From positions 1 through 64,000 of the forward strand of contig NZ_JAGXCY010000015.1 of NCBI RefSeq assembly GCF_018310695.1: a stretch of 64,000 bases of DNA, given 5' to 3'. A program made the translations under genes and the position numbers. Below the pieces are notes generated by a model. The model worked only from the letters and a program-made list of their open reading frames with translations, was not told where the DNA came from and ran no database searches. Of the stretch, positions 1-8,816 are shown one piece after another (within the stretch, counting starts at the first letter, position 1; each line of letters begins with the position of its first letter). This DNA is from Paenibacillus sp. Marseille-Q4541. GTDB taxonomy: Bacteria; Bacillota; Bacilli; Paenibacillales; Paenibacillaceae.

Positions 1-141
1 TGTTCGCTCTACAGAATACAGAAAAAATTCCATATTTATATTCCTAAAACTCTTAGTATCTTCATCAATAATATTCATACCGTTTCGAACAGCTACTTTT
101 TGAGAGGTCGGTAATCGGAATATGTTCTTGTCCACCGACAT
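1..141 (-). CDS. Partial open frame running off the left edge
   Basis: An open minus-strand frame starts at an ATG at 141 and continues to base 1, giving 47 residues that begin MSVDKNIFRLPTSQKVAVRN. The first dozen codons lie inside a B repeat (107-140). An inner ATG at 78 is the alternative start. No good ribosome site precedes either. The peptide was not recognised. It may be the start of a real gene whose 5' end was replaced by the repeat, or chance coding. Confidence 0.25.
   Translation of the reverse strand, partial: MSVDKNIFRLPTSQKVAVRNGMNIIDEDTKSFRNINMEFFLYSVERT
107..140 (+). repeat. B repeat, partial copy
   Basis: Carries the core CGGTAAT plus ATGTTCTTGTCC followed by CGAC. The inner hairpin and right half are missing. 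Confidence 0.6.
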
Positions 142-222
142 CGGCTCATGCACTTCTTCTTGCTATAACTCTAAAACATGCAAAAAAAGGATTGCTGATA
201 ATGAGCTATCCTTTCTTCACTA

Positions 223-690
223 TCATTTTCTATCATTAATATATGATTCAGTTTCTTTCATTAGTGTGGAACGAAAAGATCCGATTTGATCTCTCTCATT
301 TTCCAAAACTTCAGCTACTCTTTTCGTTATATCTGAAAGAAACAACCGATCTTCTTTAGTGTTATAATTCTCTTCAGCGAATTTTCTTAAACTAAACTGT
401 AATTCTAATAACAATCCAGCGTCCTTATCCACTTTATTTGCAAATCCCTTATTATTTGAATAATTCAGTGCTGTGTATATGCCTGTTATATGTTGTAAAG
501 TACCGTATATCTCAGTTAATGTGGTAGATGATCCACTTATGGTTTTTTCTAACACCTTTAAATTATGAATCTGAATATCATACAAAGATTCCAGTTCTTC
601 ATTAAAACGATTTACTTTACCTTTTTCAACAGTGAACAGAGTAATAAATATCAATAATACAACCATGGAAATTGTTAATAGTTTTTTCAT
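223..690 (-). CDS. Membrane-anchored hypothetical protein
   Basis: This 155-residue protein starts with MKK and one hydrophobic segment at about 5-20, which is a signal anchor or uncleaved signal peptide. The rest is hydrophilic and helix-rich and would lie outside the membrane. GAGGG precedes the ATG at good distance. It begins 9 bases after the frameshifted gene at 700-1133, so the two probably form an operon. No family was recognised; the layout (anchor plus coiled, charged exterior) would also suit a small sensor-like or stress protein, but nothing shows this. Confidence 0.6.
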   Translation of the reverse strand: MKKLLTISMVVLLIFITLFTVEKGKVNRFNEELESLYDIQIHNLKVLEKTISGSSTTLTEIYGTLQHITGIYTALNYSNNKGFANKVDKDAGLLLELQFSLRKFAEENYNTKEDRLFLSDITKRVAEVLENERDQIGSFRSTLMKETESYINDRK

Positions 691-699
691 ATTCCCTCA

Positions 700-1133
700 C
701 TATTTAGATGAAATTTTGTTTGTAGACGTAGAGTAAGCAGTTATAATATGTGTTCCATAATCCCGATAATAGGATAACTTAGTCACCATATCGATGTAGT
801 GACCTGATTTATTTAAATATTGATTTTTTGTTGTCTTTTGAATCGAAGCTACACCAGCTTTATTTTGTATATAGCCTGGAAGTTCCATACGGTTGATTTC
901 GTTTTTTGATACCCTCTTGTGGTGGATAACTGATCATATTCTTCCTCGTCAACAGTTTCATCATCAGGCTTAAAAGTCTCGACAACCCATAATTCTAATT
1001 TCCCATCTGATTCGGGCATTGTATTGGTTTCCATTACATTAACAATAGTCTTTGAGTCTAAATGCATGGTAGTTATTGAACTTTCTATTAATAACAATTC
1101 ATTGGAATTAGTTGTTTTTGGGGTAAGATACAA
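700..1133 (-). pseudogene. Frameshifted hypothetical protein remnant
   Basis: Two minus-strand frames overlap at 849-888 and read as one protein if a single base is gained or lost near the A/T runs at about 905-912. The upstream part ends its useful sequence at STTRGYQK; the downstream part continues as NRMELPGYIQNKAGVA. The upstream part has no ATG and no ribosome site: the frame opens after a stop at 1185-1187 with only a TTG at 1133. The N-terminus, probably a signal peptide, therefore seems lost. No family was recognised. The break lies in a homopolymer, so sequencing error is possible. Confidence 0.5.
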
Positions 1134-1211
1134 TGCAAAAGACGGTCCTTCTAAATCTTTGTTAACTCTGTTACACGGGGAGGTTTACTAGTACTACTAG
1201 ATCTATATTTA

Positions 1212-1280
1212 CTTGTACCGATTACATAAAAAAGCCGCTAAATAGCGACTTCAAAGGGACTATGTTCTTGTTTCCCAACA
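1212..1280 (+). repeat. B repeat, right half
   Basis: Contains CTTGTACCG, the inner hairpin AGCCGCTAAATAGCGACT with an A-run on its left, and the right-hand core GGGACTATGTTCTTGT. Read on the minus strand, the hairpin is followed by six T, like an intrinsic terminator. Confidence 0.7.
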
Positions 1281-1379
1281 ATTTATTACAGTCTTTATTT
1301 AGCCACTGCTTTCATCGGTCAATAACATATGTTGTCTAGAATAATCCAATCTTTCCGTAAATTAGTCATGATTTTTGAC

Positions 1380-1412
1380 AATTATCCGATACGTCTAGCA
1401 TATCGGATAATT
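1380..1412. terminator. Perfect hairpin, possible terminator
   Basis: AATTATCCGATA pairs perfectly with TATCGGATAATT over 12 bp around a 9-base loop. There is no strong T-run, so its role as a terminator is uncertain. Confidence 0.4.
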
Positions 1413-1542
1413 CTTTAATAACCTATATTGTATTCGTACTCTGAATTAGCCAAATAAACAAAGGCATATAGTGCATAATCAGTACTTTTCGCAAATTGGA
1501 TCCTTTCGACCCCATTTACTCCTTTTTTACAATAACTAATAA

Positions 1543-1575
1543 AACTAGTTGTTAAGTTTGAATTAACAACTAGTT
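1543..1575 (-). terminator. Terminator after the methyltransferase
   Basis: A 13-bp perfect stem (AACTAGTTGTTAA with TTAACAACTAGTT) lies just past the methyltransferase stop. On the minus strand it is followed by a T-rich stretch. Confidence 0.6.
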
Positions 1576-1585
1576 CAATACCATT

Positions 1586-2146
1586 TTATTCATTTTTTTG
1601 TGCAACAATTATATAAACTGGTTGATTAGCTACTTTAGTTTGAGGATAAAAAATATCGACTATATCAAAGCCAGCATTAAGAACTTCTTCTTTCATATTT
1701 TTTGATGAAACTCTCGGACCAGTTGAGAACTCTGACTTCTCTATTTCAATACAAAGAAACACTCCTTTATTTTTTAAGACCCTATATATTTCACCTAATG
1801 CATGCGGAAGTGGTTTAACTTCGTGAAGTGATATTGAAGCAACAGCCTTATCAACTTTTTCGTTACCCAGTTGTATATCTTTGAAATCTGATACAAGAGT
1901 TTTAATGTTGGTAATTCCATTTTCCCCAGCTTTTGTTTCCAAGTACTTTAAAATATCTTCATCATAATCAAGTGCAATTACTTCATCTACATACTTAGAA
2001 ATTGGAAGACTTATATAGCCACCTCCTGCTCCAAGATCTAATAATTTATCCTCTTTGTTAAGGGATACGAACCGAAATAGCTCATCGGCAGGAAATCGAT
2101 TTATATTTTCTAAATTATTTATTTTTCTAATTAATTTTTGATTCAT
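1586..2146 (-). CDS. Class I SAM-dependent methyltransferase
   Basis: A 186-residue Rossmann methyltransferase. Motif I is LLDLGAGGGYIS at 35-46, the acidic end of strand 2 is ALDYDED at about 58-64, and the post-I region has SDFKDI. The motif IV region reads KAVASISLHEV, followed by the usual L..IYRVLKNKG helix. Length and motifs match the small Methyltransf_11/UbiE-like group. The substrate cannot be told: the protein has no fused domain and stands alone. It is probably cytoplasmic. Confidence 0.8.
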   Translation of the reverse strand: MNQKLIRKINNLENINRFPADELFRFVSLNKEDKLLDLGAGGGYISLPISKYVDEVIALDYDEDILKYLETKAGENGITNIKTLVSDFKDIQLGNEKVDKAVASISLHEVKPLPHALGEIYRVLKNKGVFLCIEIEKSEFSTGPRVSSKNMKEEVLNAGFDIVDIFYPQTKVANQPVYIIVAQKNE

Positions 2147-2543
2147 TTCAATGCCCTTCTTATTATAGATATTTAGACTCTATTTTAACTATAATTGAAT
2201 TATTATTATTTGTAAACATTTTGATCCAAAGGTATTAAGATAGCATCCTTTTTTTAAATTATTGGGAATTAATTGGAACTATCATGTTATTTCATTAACA
2301 GGGGCGTTAGGGAAACTATAGTCAGCTTCAGTAAATTCATAATTTTCTACTTGACCTTCACTAGCGCAATATTACATTACAATAATTGTATCAAAATACG
2401 ATTAATAGATTATTTTTCTGATATAAACAACTTTCTATCTCTTTTATGTAATAATATTCTGTTTATTACTAGTTTTAATCTACTTTTATTAGAAGTGATT
2501 TGTTAATATATATTAATTGATTTTAGATAATGGAGGATTTTTC

Positions 2544-2906
2544 TTGAAGAGAATAATATTGATTGGTGGCGGAGTCTTTCTAGGGTTGGTAATTCTTGTA
2601 ATTGGTTTCATATTTTTTACGGTGTACTCTCTTAACATCCCAGCGAAAAGTGATCCAGAGCTTGTCACTTATAATGAGGAAAGAGTTAAAGAGTTTTTAA
2701 TTGAGGAAAGAGGATATTTGGAGAGCGACATAGCTAGTATTGAAGTTGTCAAGATAAAAAAAACAACTGATAAAACAGCTTCAGGATATCTAACCTATGT
2801 TGAATTCTCGGATGAGATTAATAAAATGTATGCTTATCAATTGGGAGATGATGGTAAAGTCGAACAGCACGGAATTACTGGAGGCGCTTATAAGCATAAA
2901 GAATAA
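2544..2906 (+). CDS. DUF3139-like membrane-anchored protein
   Basis: A 120-residue protein with a positively charged N-terminus and one long hydrophobic segment (about residues 3-26), then an extracytoplasmic domain rich in Tyr, Glu and Lys. The arrangement and the pattern ending in a TYVEF..E.NKMYAY segment suggest the DUF3139 family of small Bacillales proteins; this is from memory of the family. The start chosen is TTG at 2544 because GGAGG at 2532-2536 sits 7 bases upstream; the ATA/ATT codons further 5' have no such site. It is a single gene on the plus strand. Confidence 0.6.
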   Translation: MKRIILIGGGVFLGLVILVIGFIFFTVYSLNIPAKSDPELVTYNEERVKEFLIEERGYLESDIASIEVVKIKKTTDKTASGYLTYVEFSDEINKMYAYQLGDDGKVEQHGITGGAYKHKE

Positions 2907-3202
2907 ATAATAAGCTTATAAAAGATGCTACCAGTTAAGGGAACGTAAAATACGTGCATTGTATTTATTTATCATTTGTCTATTACTTTATACTCAAATG
3001 GATAATGCGCTTGATACAAAAGCACATTCGGTTATCCTCTCCATCTCTTTTCCAAAGTGCTTACTGACGAGCTTTTCTTATCCATTTTAAAATGGGATTA
3101 CAGTTCCAGATGATATACTTCCGAGCACTGAAGCTGGTCTTTTGACCATACTTCAGTCTTTAGCGTTTTTGTGTCATTCAGAAGAGACCCACCACTTCCA
3201 CC

Positions 3203-3360
3203 TTAGATATCCATCAAATCGGCAATAGGAACATGTTCTTGTCCATTACGGTAATCGGTACAGGTTCTGTCTTTGGCTTGGGACAAGAACCTGTACCGAT
3301 AAAACAAAAAAATCCGCTAATAGCGACTTTCAAAGGGAACATGTTCTTGTTCCCCGACAA
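3203..3360 (+). repeat. B repeat, near full-length copy
   Basis: The most complete B element. It has the left TTAGATATCCATCAAATCGG segment, the core GGAACATGTTCTTGTCC, and a long dyad (CGGTACAGGTTCT with AGAACCTGTACCG) at 3250-3298. The inner hairpin TCCGCTAATAGCGA follows an A-run, and the right core is GGGAACATGTTCTTGT. It lies just downstream of the PhyH gene on the minus strand, where its hairpin plus T-run could terminate transcription. Confidence 0.8.
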
Positions 3361-3488
3361 CTGTCGGTATCGTGTCACCCGGTCAGTCCCTTTTCCTTCT
3401 TAACAGATTTTTTTTGCTTTTGAAATTAACTGGCTAAAATATTCCATGATTTTCAATTCAGTAACTGTCCTGTATTACAAAACAGTTA

Positions 3489-4499
3489 CTACTTATTATC
3501 TGTCTCCATTCCCATCGGCATCATCATCCCATTGTCCATCCCCATCATCGTAATGCTACTCGCTTCCTCTTCTCCATCTGCCAAGTATACCTCCGTTGTG
3601 AATGTTGGGTCTGCATAAGGAAGGTTTGTGCTTCCACGGGCGAGAATATGCCGGTAATTCCCTGAATTACCTTCGAATCCATCATGGTCCCATGGCACCC
3701 AAGAACGTGCATTGCAATAATGGCAAACGTATGAGCGGCGGTACCGGTCCTGGCTGCGATTTGGATACGAGCGATGAAGTAGATGTGAATGGAAAAATAA
3801 AACATCACCAGGACTTAGCGGAACGGGTATAGCTGGAGGATAGTCTGCGACAACCTTAGAAAGAGTGTTCACACTGTCGTCCAAATGGCTCACATTCTGC
3901 ACGCTATTCAAATCCTGGAATGCATCCACCGCATGTACATTTCCTCCGCCGACACCATCAGGAGGATAGATCGGTTCGTGGTTCGAACCGGGTACGACCC
4001 ACAAGCAGCCATTTTCTTCATCAGCTTCCTCTAAGGCAATCCACGCTCCGATTAGCGTATCTGGATGTGTCTTAATATAGCATGCATCCTGATGCCAACC
4101 TTGACCGCCCTTTCCAGGAGGATTTAAGAAAAGCATAGACTGAAGAGCGTATACATCCGGCCCAACCAACGCTTCCGTAACATCGACTATTCGTGGGTTA
4201 AGCATCCCCCTCTCCGCGGCTGCATTTAAACGAGACACCATATGAAGTCTTGTAGCCTTTGCAAATTCCTCTTTGAGAGGATCCGCATTATCAGGTTCTG
4301 CCTGCTTATCTAATTGAAGACTATTAAGCCTTGATTGCTCTGCAAATTCATAAAGCTCGGCTATGTCTTCTTTTGACAATAGGTTTCGGACAATTAAGTA
4401 GCCTTCTTTGTGATAGTGGGAATATTGTTTCACACTTACTAAATAGCGGTTATCCCTTGCACGTGATTTAGGTACATAAAACTTACCCATAGACCCCAT
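3489..4499 (-). CDS. PhyH-family Fe(II)/2-oxoglutarate dioxygenase
   Basis: A 336-residue phytanoyl-CoA dioxygenase-like protein. The iron-binding HxD pair is in WHQDACY (H136, D138). The distal histidine is in the FHSHLLHRSYPN stretch, probably H242, and R254/R255 (RRSYVCHY) would bind 2-oxoglutarate. Such enzymes hydroxylate small organic substrates; the substrate here is unknown. The C-terminus ends in an odd methionine-rich tail, with eight Met in about 20 residues from ITMMGMDNG onward. An AraC regulator on the same strand directly upstream (4586-5497) probably controls it. Family assignment is firm; role is not. Confidence 0.85.
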   Translation of the reverse strand: MGSMGKFYVPKSRARDNRYLVSVKQYSHYHKEGYLIVRNLLSKEDIAELYEFAEQSRLNSLQLDKQAEPDNADPLKEEFAKATRLHMVSRLNAAAERGMLNPRIVDVTEALVGPDVYALQSMLFLNPPGKGGQGWHQDACYIKTHPDTLIGAWIALEEADEENGCLWVVPGSNHEPIYPPDGVGGGNVHAVDAFQDLNSVQNVSHLDDSVNTLSKVVADYPPAIPVPLSPGDVLFFHSHLLHRSYPNRSQDRYRRSYVCHYCNARSWVPWDHDGFEGNSGNYRHILARGSTNLPYADPTFTTEVYLADGEEEASSITMMGMDNGMMMPMGMETDNK

Positions 4500-4585
4500 C
4501 CTCTCCGTAGATTGAAATACTTACCCGCTAATTGTAGCGTGTTAGATCAGATCGCTCCATAGTCTAAAACCGGTAAATCATGTGT

Positions 4586-5497
4586 TTATTTGACCAAGGA
4601 ATTCACCAAAATATTTCGATTCATAGGATAGGGCGTATACGGTTCCAATACGGATACCGTGTGACGGAATAATGGATCCTGGCATCTCTTTATGTATTCC
4701 GATGCCGTTATTCCACGAAGCTTCTTATACATTTTAGAGAAATGGTGTTCATCACCGAACCCTACCGAATAGGCGATTTGTTTCACCGTGCCGGAGGCAC
4801 TCATCATCAATTGCTCGGCACGCCTTAACCTTAACTCAAGCAGCATGCGCTTGGGGGAAATACCAGTAGAGGAGACAAACATCCTTGTGAAGTATTCGTG
4901 AGACCAGCCCGATATCGCTGCAATTTCTTCAATCTTTACGGGACCTGTCATATGCTCTTCCATATAGGCAATCGCGTGCTGAATAGGGACAGGTAGGGAG
5001 AAGGCTTCCCCTTCCGTAACTTGCGGGGAAAAGGATGATAGTTCTTCTAGGGAGGCGGAAACCAAAACGGCTAGCCTTCTCCGCCAATGCGCAGGCTGGT
5101 GATTCGCAATCCAAAGTATCTTCTCCATTAATCCGGTTACGAGCAAATGGCGTCTTGCCGGGAACATATGACCATCTCGGAGCAAGGTCCCATATCGCTC
5201 GTCCTCCTCCCGTAGGGAGTGATAATCAAAATGCACGAACAAATGTCGTACGTTTTTTTCTGGCGCGAACCGGTAGGTATGCCAGTTACCTGGGCGAGTA
5301 AATATGAAGCAAGGCTCGTTAAGAACAAATAGGCATCCATCTATCTCATATTCCGTTTGGGTACCATCGGGAAAGTAGACTAATTCGAAATCGTCAATTT
5401 GCCTGGGCCCGAGCACAAACCCAGCTTGAATGACGAAGTCTCCTGCATTATGTACATAAGGCCAGTGGTTAGACTCCTGTTCGCTCATGTTCTTCAA
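4586..5497 (-). CDS. AraC-family transcription regulator
   Basis: A 303-residue regulator with an N-terminal cupin-like sensing region (about 10-120, including the RPGNWHTYRF segment) and a C-terminal double helix-turn-helix from about 170 to 270. The HTH region carries the hallmark IAYSVGFGDEHHFSKMYKKL. It lies 86 bases upstream of the PhyH gene on the same strand, so it probably responds to a small molecule and controls that gene. An extra tail of about 35 residues follows the HTH. Confidence 0.85.
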   Translation of the reverse strand: MKNMSEQESNHWPYVHNAGDFVIQAGFVLGPRQIDDFELVYFPDGTQTEYEIDGCLFVLNEPCFIFTRPGNWHTYRFAPEKNVRHLFVHFDYHSLREEDERYGTLLRDGHMFPARRHLLVTGLMEKILWIANHQPAHWRRRLAVLVSASLEELSSFSPQVTEGEAFSLPVPIQHAIAYMEEHMTGPVKIEEIAAISGWSHEYFTRMFVSSTGISPKRMLLELRLRRAEQLMMSASGTVKQIAYSVGFGDEHHFSKMYKKLRGITASEYIKRCQDPLFRHTVSVLEPYTPYPMNRNILVNSLVK

Positions 5498-5609
5498 CTA
5501 CCTCTCTACCGAATCTATAATCATCATTCTAACAAAATTTTTATAGGCTCTTATAGCATAAGTGGAATCCTCGTGTTGGCATCAAACCGGGATTCCGTAG
5601 AAGGACATA

Positions 5610-5759
5610 TTACTTCACTTTATTGTTCATCAGTTTTAGAACACCCTCATAATCTCCAAGTTTCTTGATTTCTTCTTTATAGGCATCCCATTGGTCGATG
5701 CTCTTTTCCCAGGTCATAAACTTGATCAACATTTCGTCAAAAAAAGGTTTTAATGGTGG
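5610..5759 (-). pseudogene. C-terminal remnant of a sugar-type solute-binding protein
   Basis: A minus-strand frame encodes about 49 residues ending at TAA 5610-5612, with the stretch IDQWDAYKEEIKKLGDYEGV. This is the characteristic C-terminal helix of Paenibacillus extracellular solute-binding lipoproteins (family 1). Everything upstream is missing: at 5760 it abuts sequence of different origin, and the adhB tail begins shortly after on the other strand. It marks a deletion or recombination joint. Confidence 0.6.
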
Positions 5760-5848
5760 TCATCGTTTGCGACTTCTGCGACTGTATGGGAATGTTCGGA
5801 TCTTACATCTCCGGCAATCCATTTTAGTATAAGATCCGATGCGGCGGC

Positions 5849-6175
5849 TTGAAACTGCAAGGAGGTACCATGAGCGCATTTATCATTGCATCTCAGGCTG
5901 TCCGCAAAGGCGGGACCATCCAAGTCACTGGAGTATACGGCGGACGCTATAACGGTTTCCCGCTCGGCGACATCATGCAGCGCAACGTGAATATCCGTTC
6001 CGGACAAGCTCCGGTCATTCACTACATGCCGTATATGTACGAGTTGGTTACGTCGGGCAAAGTGGACCCTGGAGACATTGTTACGCACGTCATTCCACTC
6101 AGCGAGGCCAAGCCCGGCTATGAAGTGTTTGATACGAAAACGGATGATTGCATAAAAGTCGTTTTAAAGCCTTGA
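5849..6175 (+). pseudogene. adhB: C-terminal fragment of zinc alcohol dehydrogenase (AdhB-like)
   Basis: 108 codons match the C-terminal end of the zinc-dependent medium-chain dehydrogenases of the FdhA/AdhB type: KLQGGTMSAFIIASQAVRKGG, then GTIQVTGVYGGRYNGFPLGD, ending DDCIKVVLKP. The normal protein is about 375 residues, so the catalytic domain and most of the Rossmann fold are gone. It starts at a chance TTG and has no upstream ribosome site of note. In Bacillus subtilis, adhB lies directly before yraE and yraD, and the same order follows here. Confidence 0.75.
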
Positions 6176-6206
6176 ATATGGATGAATACATGGGAGGACA
6201 ATCCGA

Positions 6207-6360
6207 ATGAATTCCAATTACGCTTTGCATGACCAACTCCAAAACGATGCAAGCTCTGGTAACCGACCCTAAGCTCATGCAAATTTTGCAACAAGAAGTG
6301 CAATTATCACGACAGCAGCTTCAAGAACTCAGTGGAGTGCTGTCTAAATTGACCCTATAG
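6207..6360 (+). pseudogene. yraE: YraE-like small spore protein, internally damaged
   Basis: GGGAGG at 6192-6197 points to the ATG at 6207, but that frame (MNSNYALHDQLQN) stops after 21 codons. The frame from ATG 6229 gives 43 residues, MTNSKTMQALVTDPKLMQIL followed by QQEV and LQELSG, which look like the conserved part. Joined as MNSNYALH plus the 43-residue part, it would suit a roughly 65-residue YraE-like protein that lost an internal piece. Position between the adhB tail and yraD supports this. If the second ATG is used, a short product could still be made. Confidence 0.5.
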
Positions 6361-6371
6361 GAGATAAAAAC

Positions 6372-6668
6372 ATGAACCCAATATTAGAACACATGACAGG
6401 GCTTCATATGCTGACTGATGATGTGATCGCAATGGATTTTTTGATGAACGCTAAGAGCGGAGTCAGAAACTACGCCATGGCCGTGACCGAATGTGCTAGT
6501 CCCGAAATCAAGCAAATTTTGATGAAACAGCTCGATGAGGCCATAGACTCTTATGAAAAGATAACAACCTACATGATGCAACATGGCCTATACCATCTCT
6601 ACCATATTCCAGAGCAAATTCAGCTTGATCTGAAAAACATTCAGACTGCTATGAACATTCCATCTTGA
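6372..6668 (+). CDS. yraD: CotF-like spore coat protein (YraD-like)
   Basis: A 98-residue helical protein of the Coat_F family. It has the typical opening NPILEHMTGLHMLTDDVIAM, then FLMNAKSGVRNYAMAVTE and the helix MKQLDEAIDSYEKITTYMM. AGGAG lies upstream of the ATG. It follows the yraE-like remnant by 11 bases. YraD-type proteins are made in the mother cell and sit in the spore coat, so the gene supports a spore-forming host. It appears to be the only intact gene left in this locus. Confidence 0.85.
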   Translation: MNPILEHMTGLHMLTDDVIAMDFLMNAKSGVRNYAMAVTECASPEIKQILMKQLDEAIDSYEKITTYMMQHGLYHLYHIPEQIQLDLKNIQTAMNIPS

Positions 6669-6722
6669 CATGGTATTTCGTCCCGGCAAAACGCGCAAAA
6701 TTACAAAATCTTTTTTTGAATT

Positions 6723-6757
6723 GGCCCCTTTCACAAAACTGTGGAGGGGGCTTTTTG
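6723..6757 (+). terminator. Terminator after yraD
   Basis: GGCCCCTTTCACA pairs with TGTGGAGGGGGC, with small mismatches, and is followed by TTTTT. It ends the plus-strand sporulation remnant operon. Confidence 0.7.
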
Positions 6758-6906
6758 CTTCTCGGAAGCAAAAGTTTCCCGTCAAGTACACCATCGTCAT
6801 CCGACCTCAAAAAGCCCGTAAAGTATTCCTCCGCAGACGTTTTCGGGGTCAGGTGAACTACCCCAAACCCATTCTGATGAGAGATAGCTGCCTTCGTTTA
6901 AGATTG

Positions 6907-8004
6907 TTATGAAAAGGTAGGAGCAGGGAATTCATCAATTCTCATACGTAATAAACTATATGGTTTTTCCCGCAGGTCTCTTCCATAATGAAATCTCGCC
7001 TGCCGATGTAATTGATTCACAATGACATATAAGTATTGATCGGGGCCAATCGAAAAAGTATCCGGCCATAAAATTCTCGGGTCATGTGCAATGGTTTCCA
7101 TTACGCCATTCGGCAATATCTTCCGGATACTGTTGTTTTCATAGTCTCCCGCATAAACGGTTCCTTTTGCGCCGGTGATCATTCCATCAGACGCACCTTT
7201 TTCCCCCCAATACTGCACATATTCGGATAAATTTATGTCCTGTATCCTTCTGTCTCTTAGGGATTCTGTTGAGATTGAGAACAGTTGGCGGCTGGATAGC
7301 GGAGCATAAAATAAAACCTTTCCGTCAGGAGAAATTGCTAAACTATCGGAAGCCAATCTAAATGGGAAAGTCGAGCCGTCCGGGTTTCGATTCATCAAAA
7401 TTCCGCCTTCTACTTTCGGTAAAAAATAGGGATCAGGTGAAGTTGATATTGCTCCATTTAACCGTCTAAACGCGTTCCCATTTTCTAAATCTACGACGAT
7501 AATAGCCCCTGGCCCTCTGGAAGAAGAATCCGTTATATATGCATACCCTGCTCTTCCAACCCGAAAATCTATACGGACATCATTCAAATAAGTTGTTGGC
7601 AAGACCACATCTTCTGTAAAGCTATATACTCTCCTTATTGTATTCGTGCTTAAATCGACAGCAACTAATTTTGCCCCCCCTTGAATAGGCTCAGAAAAAT
7701 TTGGTGCCCCTGTATCTAATACCCAAAGTGTTCCTCTTCCATCAGCAACGATACTTTGGACACTGACGAATGACATAGTAATATTACCGGCATTAACCAA
7801 ATTAGTTTCTAAACTGGGATAAGGCTGCAATTCACGCTCAACAATTTCCGCCACAGTAAATTGAACGTCGTCTCCCCATTTCGGAAAGCAAACAAAAATA
7901 CGACCGTTTTCGGAAACACTGACACCTGTAGGCATAGCCCCATAAAAAGCATGCACCAGTTCAAACTGCCCAAAATATTTTTCCGTAGGTAATATAGGTT
8001 GCAT
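6907..8004 (-). CDS. MRJP/yellow-family beta-propeller protein
   Basis: About 365 residues resembling the major royal jelly protein/yellow family, a six-bladed propeller. Family-like segments include the opening with PTGVSVSENGRIFVCFPKW, the LWVLDTGAP motif, YITDSSSRGPGAIIVVDLE, and the late LWPDTFSIGPDQYLYVIVNQ segment. Bacterial members are often called dopachrome tautomerase-related, but a real activity is rarely known. No signal peptide is visible. The ATG at 8004 (MQPILPT) is chosen because GAGGAGG sits just before it; an in-frame ATG at 8022 lies upstream of that site. Confidence 0.8.
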   Translation of the reverse strand: MQPILPTEKYFGQFELVHAFYGAMPTGVSVSENGRIFVCFPKWGDDVQFTVAEIVERELQPYPSLETNLVNAGNITMSFVSVQSIVADGRGTLWVLDTGAPNFSEPIQGGAKLVAVDLSTNTIRRVYSFTEDVVLPTTYLNDVRIDFRVGRAGYAYITDSSSRGPGAIIVVDLENGNAFRRLNGAISTSPDPYFLPKVEGGILMNRNPDGSTFPFRLASDSLAISPDGKVLFYAPLSSRQLFSISTESLRDRRIQDINLSEYVQYWGEKGASDGMITGAKGTVYAGDYENNSIRKILPNGVMETIAHDPRILWPDTFSIGPDQYLYVIVNQLHRQARFHYGRDLREKPYSLLRMRIDEFPAPTFS

Positions 8005-8107
8005 GATATCCTCCTCATCCACTTCGAACGGATATCAACTATATATGATGAAAATTTTTTATAAATGACTGGTTCGGTTTTTGTTGAATTTTTCAAATAA
8101 AATGAAA

Positions 8108-8147
8108 CAAAACAACCCCAATCAAATCATTTGATTGGGGTTGTTTT
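8108..8147. terminator. Bidirectional terminator
   Basis: A 16-bp perfect stem (AACAACCCCAATCAAA with its complement) has a 3-base loop and A/T runs on both sides. It lies between two minus-strand genes, downstream of the CPT-like gene. Confidence 0.8.
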
Positions 8148-8177
8148 GAATATGGTGCTGACTGATGGATACGCCAT

Positions 8178-8786
8178 CTAGAAAACACTAACATTGCTTT
8201 TACGTAATTTCTTAAATACCGAGTATTCCTTATTGGACTTAATAAAACTTAATATCTTTTCGGCACATTCTGTTGGATTCATCTCTTCCGTATTTACTTC
8301 GAGGTCATATTCATCAAAGCAATATACTTTGCTAAACTGTGACGCTGCTAGTCCAATCAGTCTATCTCCTCTTGCTTGCTCTCTTCTTATGAGTTCTTCT
8401 TTCGAGCATATTACACCTATAAATAACGTAGGCTGATCGGAAAATTGAACAAGAAACTCATTAAACCTCTTGTCATTGTCGATTACGGTATCTACTATTA
8501 CATTAAAACCAAATTCGGATAGCAATGTAATTGTCGAATGGTACACTGAGAATATGGAATCATCAAGTATTTGTGAGACAACTTGATGATCTATTTCTCT
8601 TGCAGGTTCATCTGGAAATTTATTATTAATAAAATCATTGTAATTATTAAAAAAATCATCAATCGATAAATGATAAAAAGGAATCTCTTTCTGATTTATC
8701 AGTTCAGTCGATATGGAGGTCTTTCCAGAACTTGAAGTTCCATTTAGAAAAACTAATATCCCTTGCCCTTGCTTCAATTGAATCAT
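8178..8786 (-). CDS. Chloramphenicol phosphotransferase-like P-loop kinase
   Basis: A 202-residue P-loop protein with Walker A GTSSSGKTS at about 16-24, a SIDDFFN acidic segment at about 41-47, and a NVIVDTVID Walker B-like strand. The lid region RREQARGDRLIGLA is typical of CPT-family phosphotransferases. Family members phosphorylate chloramphenicol or other small molecules; resistance cannot be claimed from sequence. It is a single gene with its own terminator. Confidence 0.75.
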   Translation of the reverse strand: MIQLKQGQGILVFLNGTSSSGKTSISTELINQKEIPFYHLSIDDFFNNYNDFINNKFPDEPAREIDHQVVSQILDDSIFSVYHSTITLLSEFGFNVIVDTVIDNDKRFNEFLVQFSDQPTLFIGVICSKEELIRREQARGDRLIGLAASQFSKVYCFDEYDLEVNTEEMNPTECAEKILSFIKSNKEYSVFKKLRKSNVSVF

Positions 8787-8816
8787 CCCTTCAAAAATAA
8801 AATTAAAAATAAAGGA

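Noticed and set aside
2273..2506. 77-codon plus-strand open frame
   Set aside because: AT-rich sequence, no ribosome site, mixed composition without a pattern; chance frame.
6665..6912. Short plus-strand open frames after yraD
   Set aside because: They cross the yraD terminator and overlap the end of the MRJP-like gene in the wrong frame.
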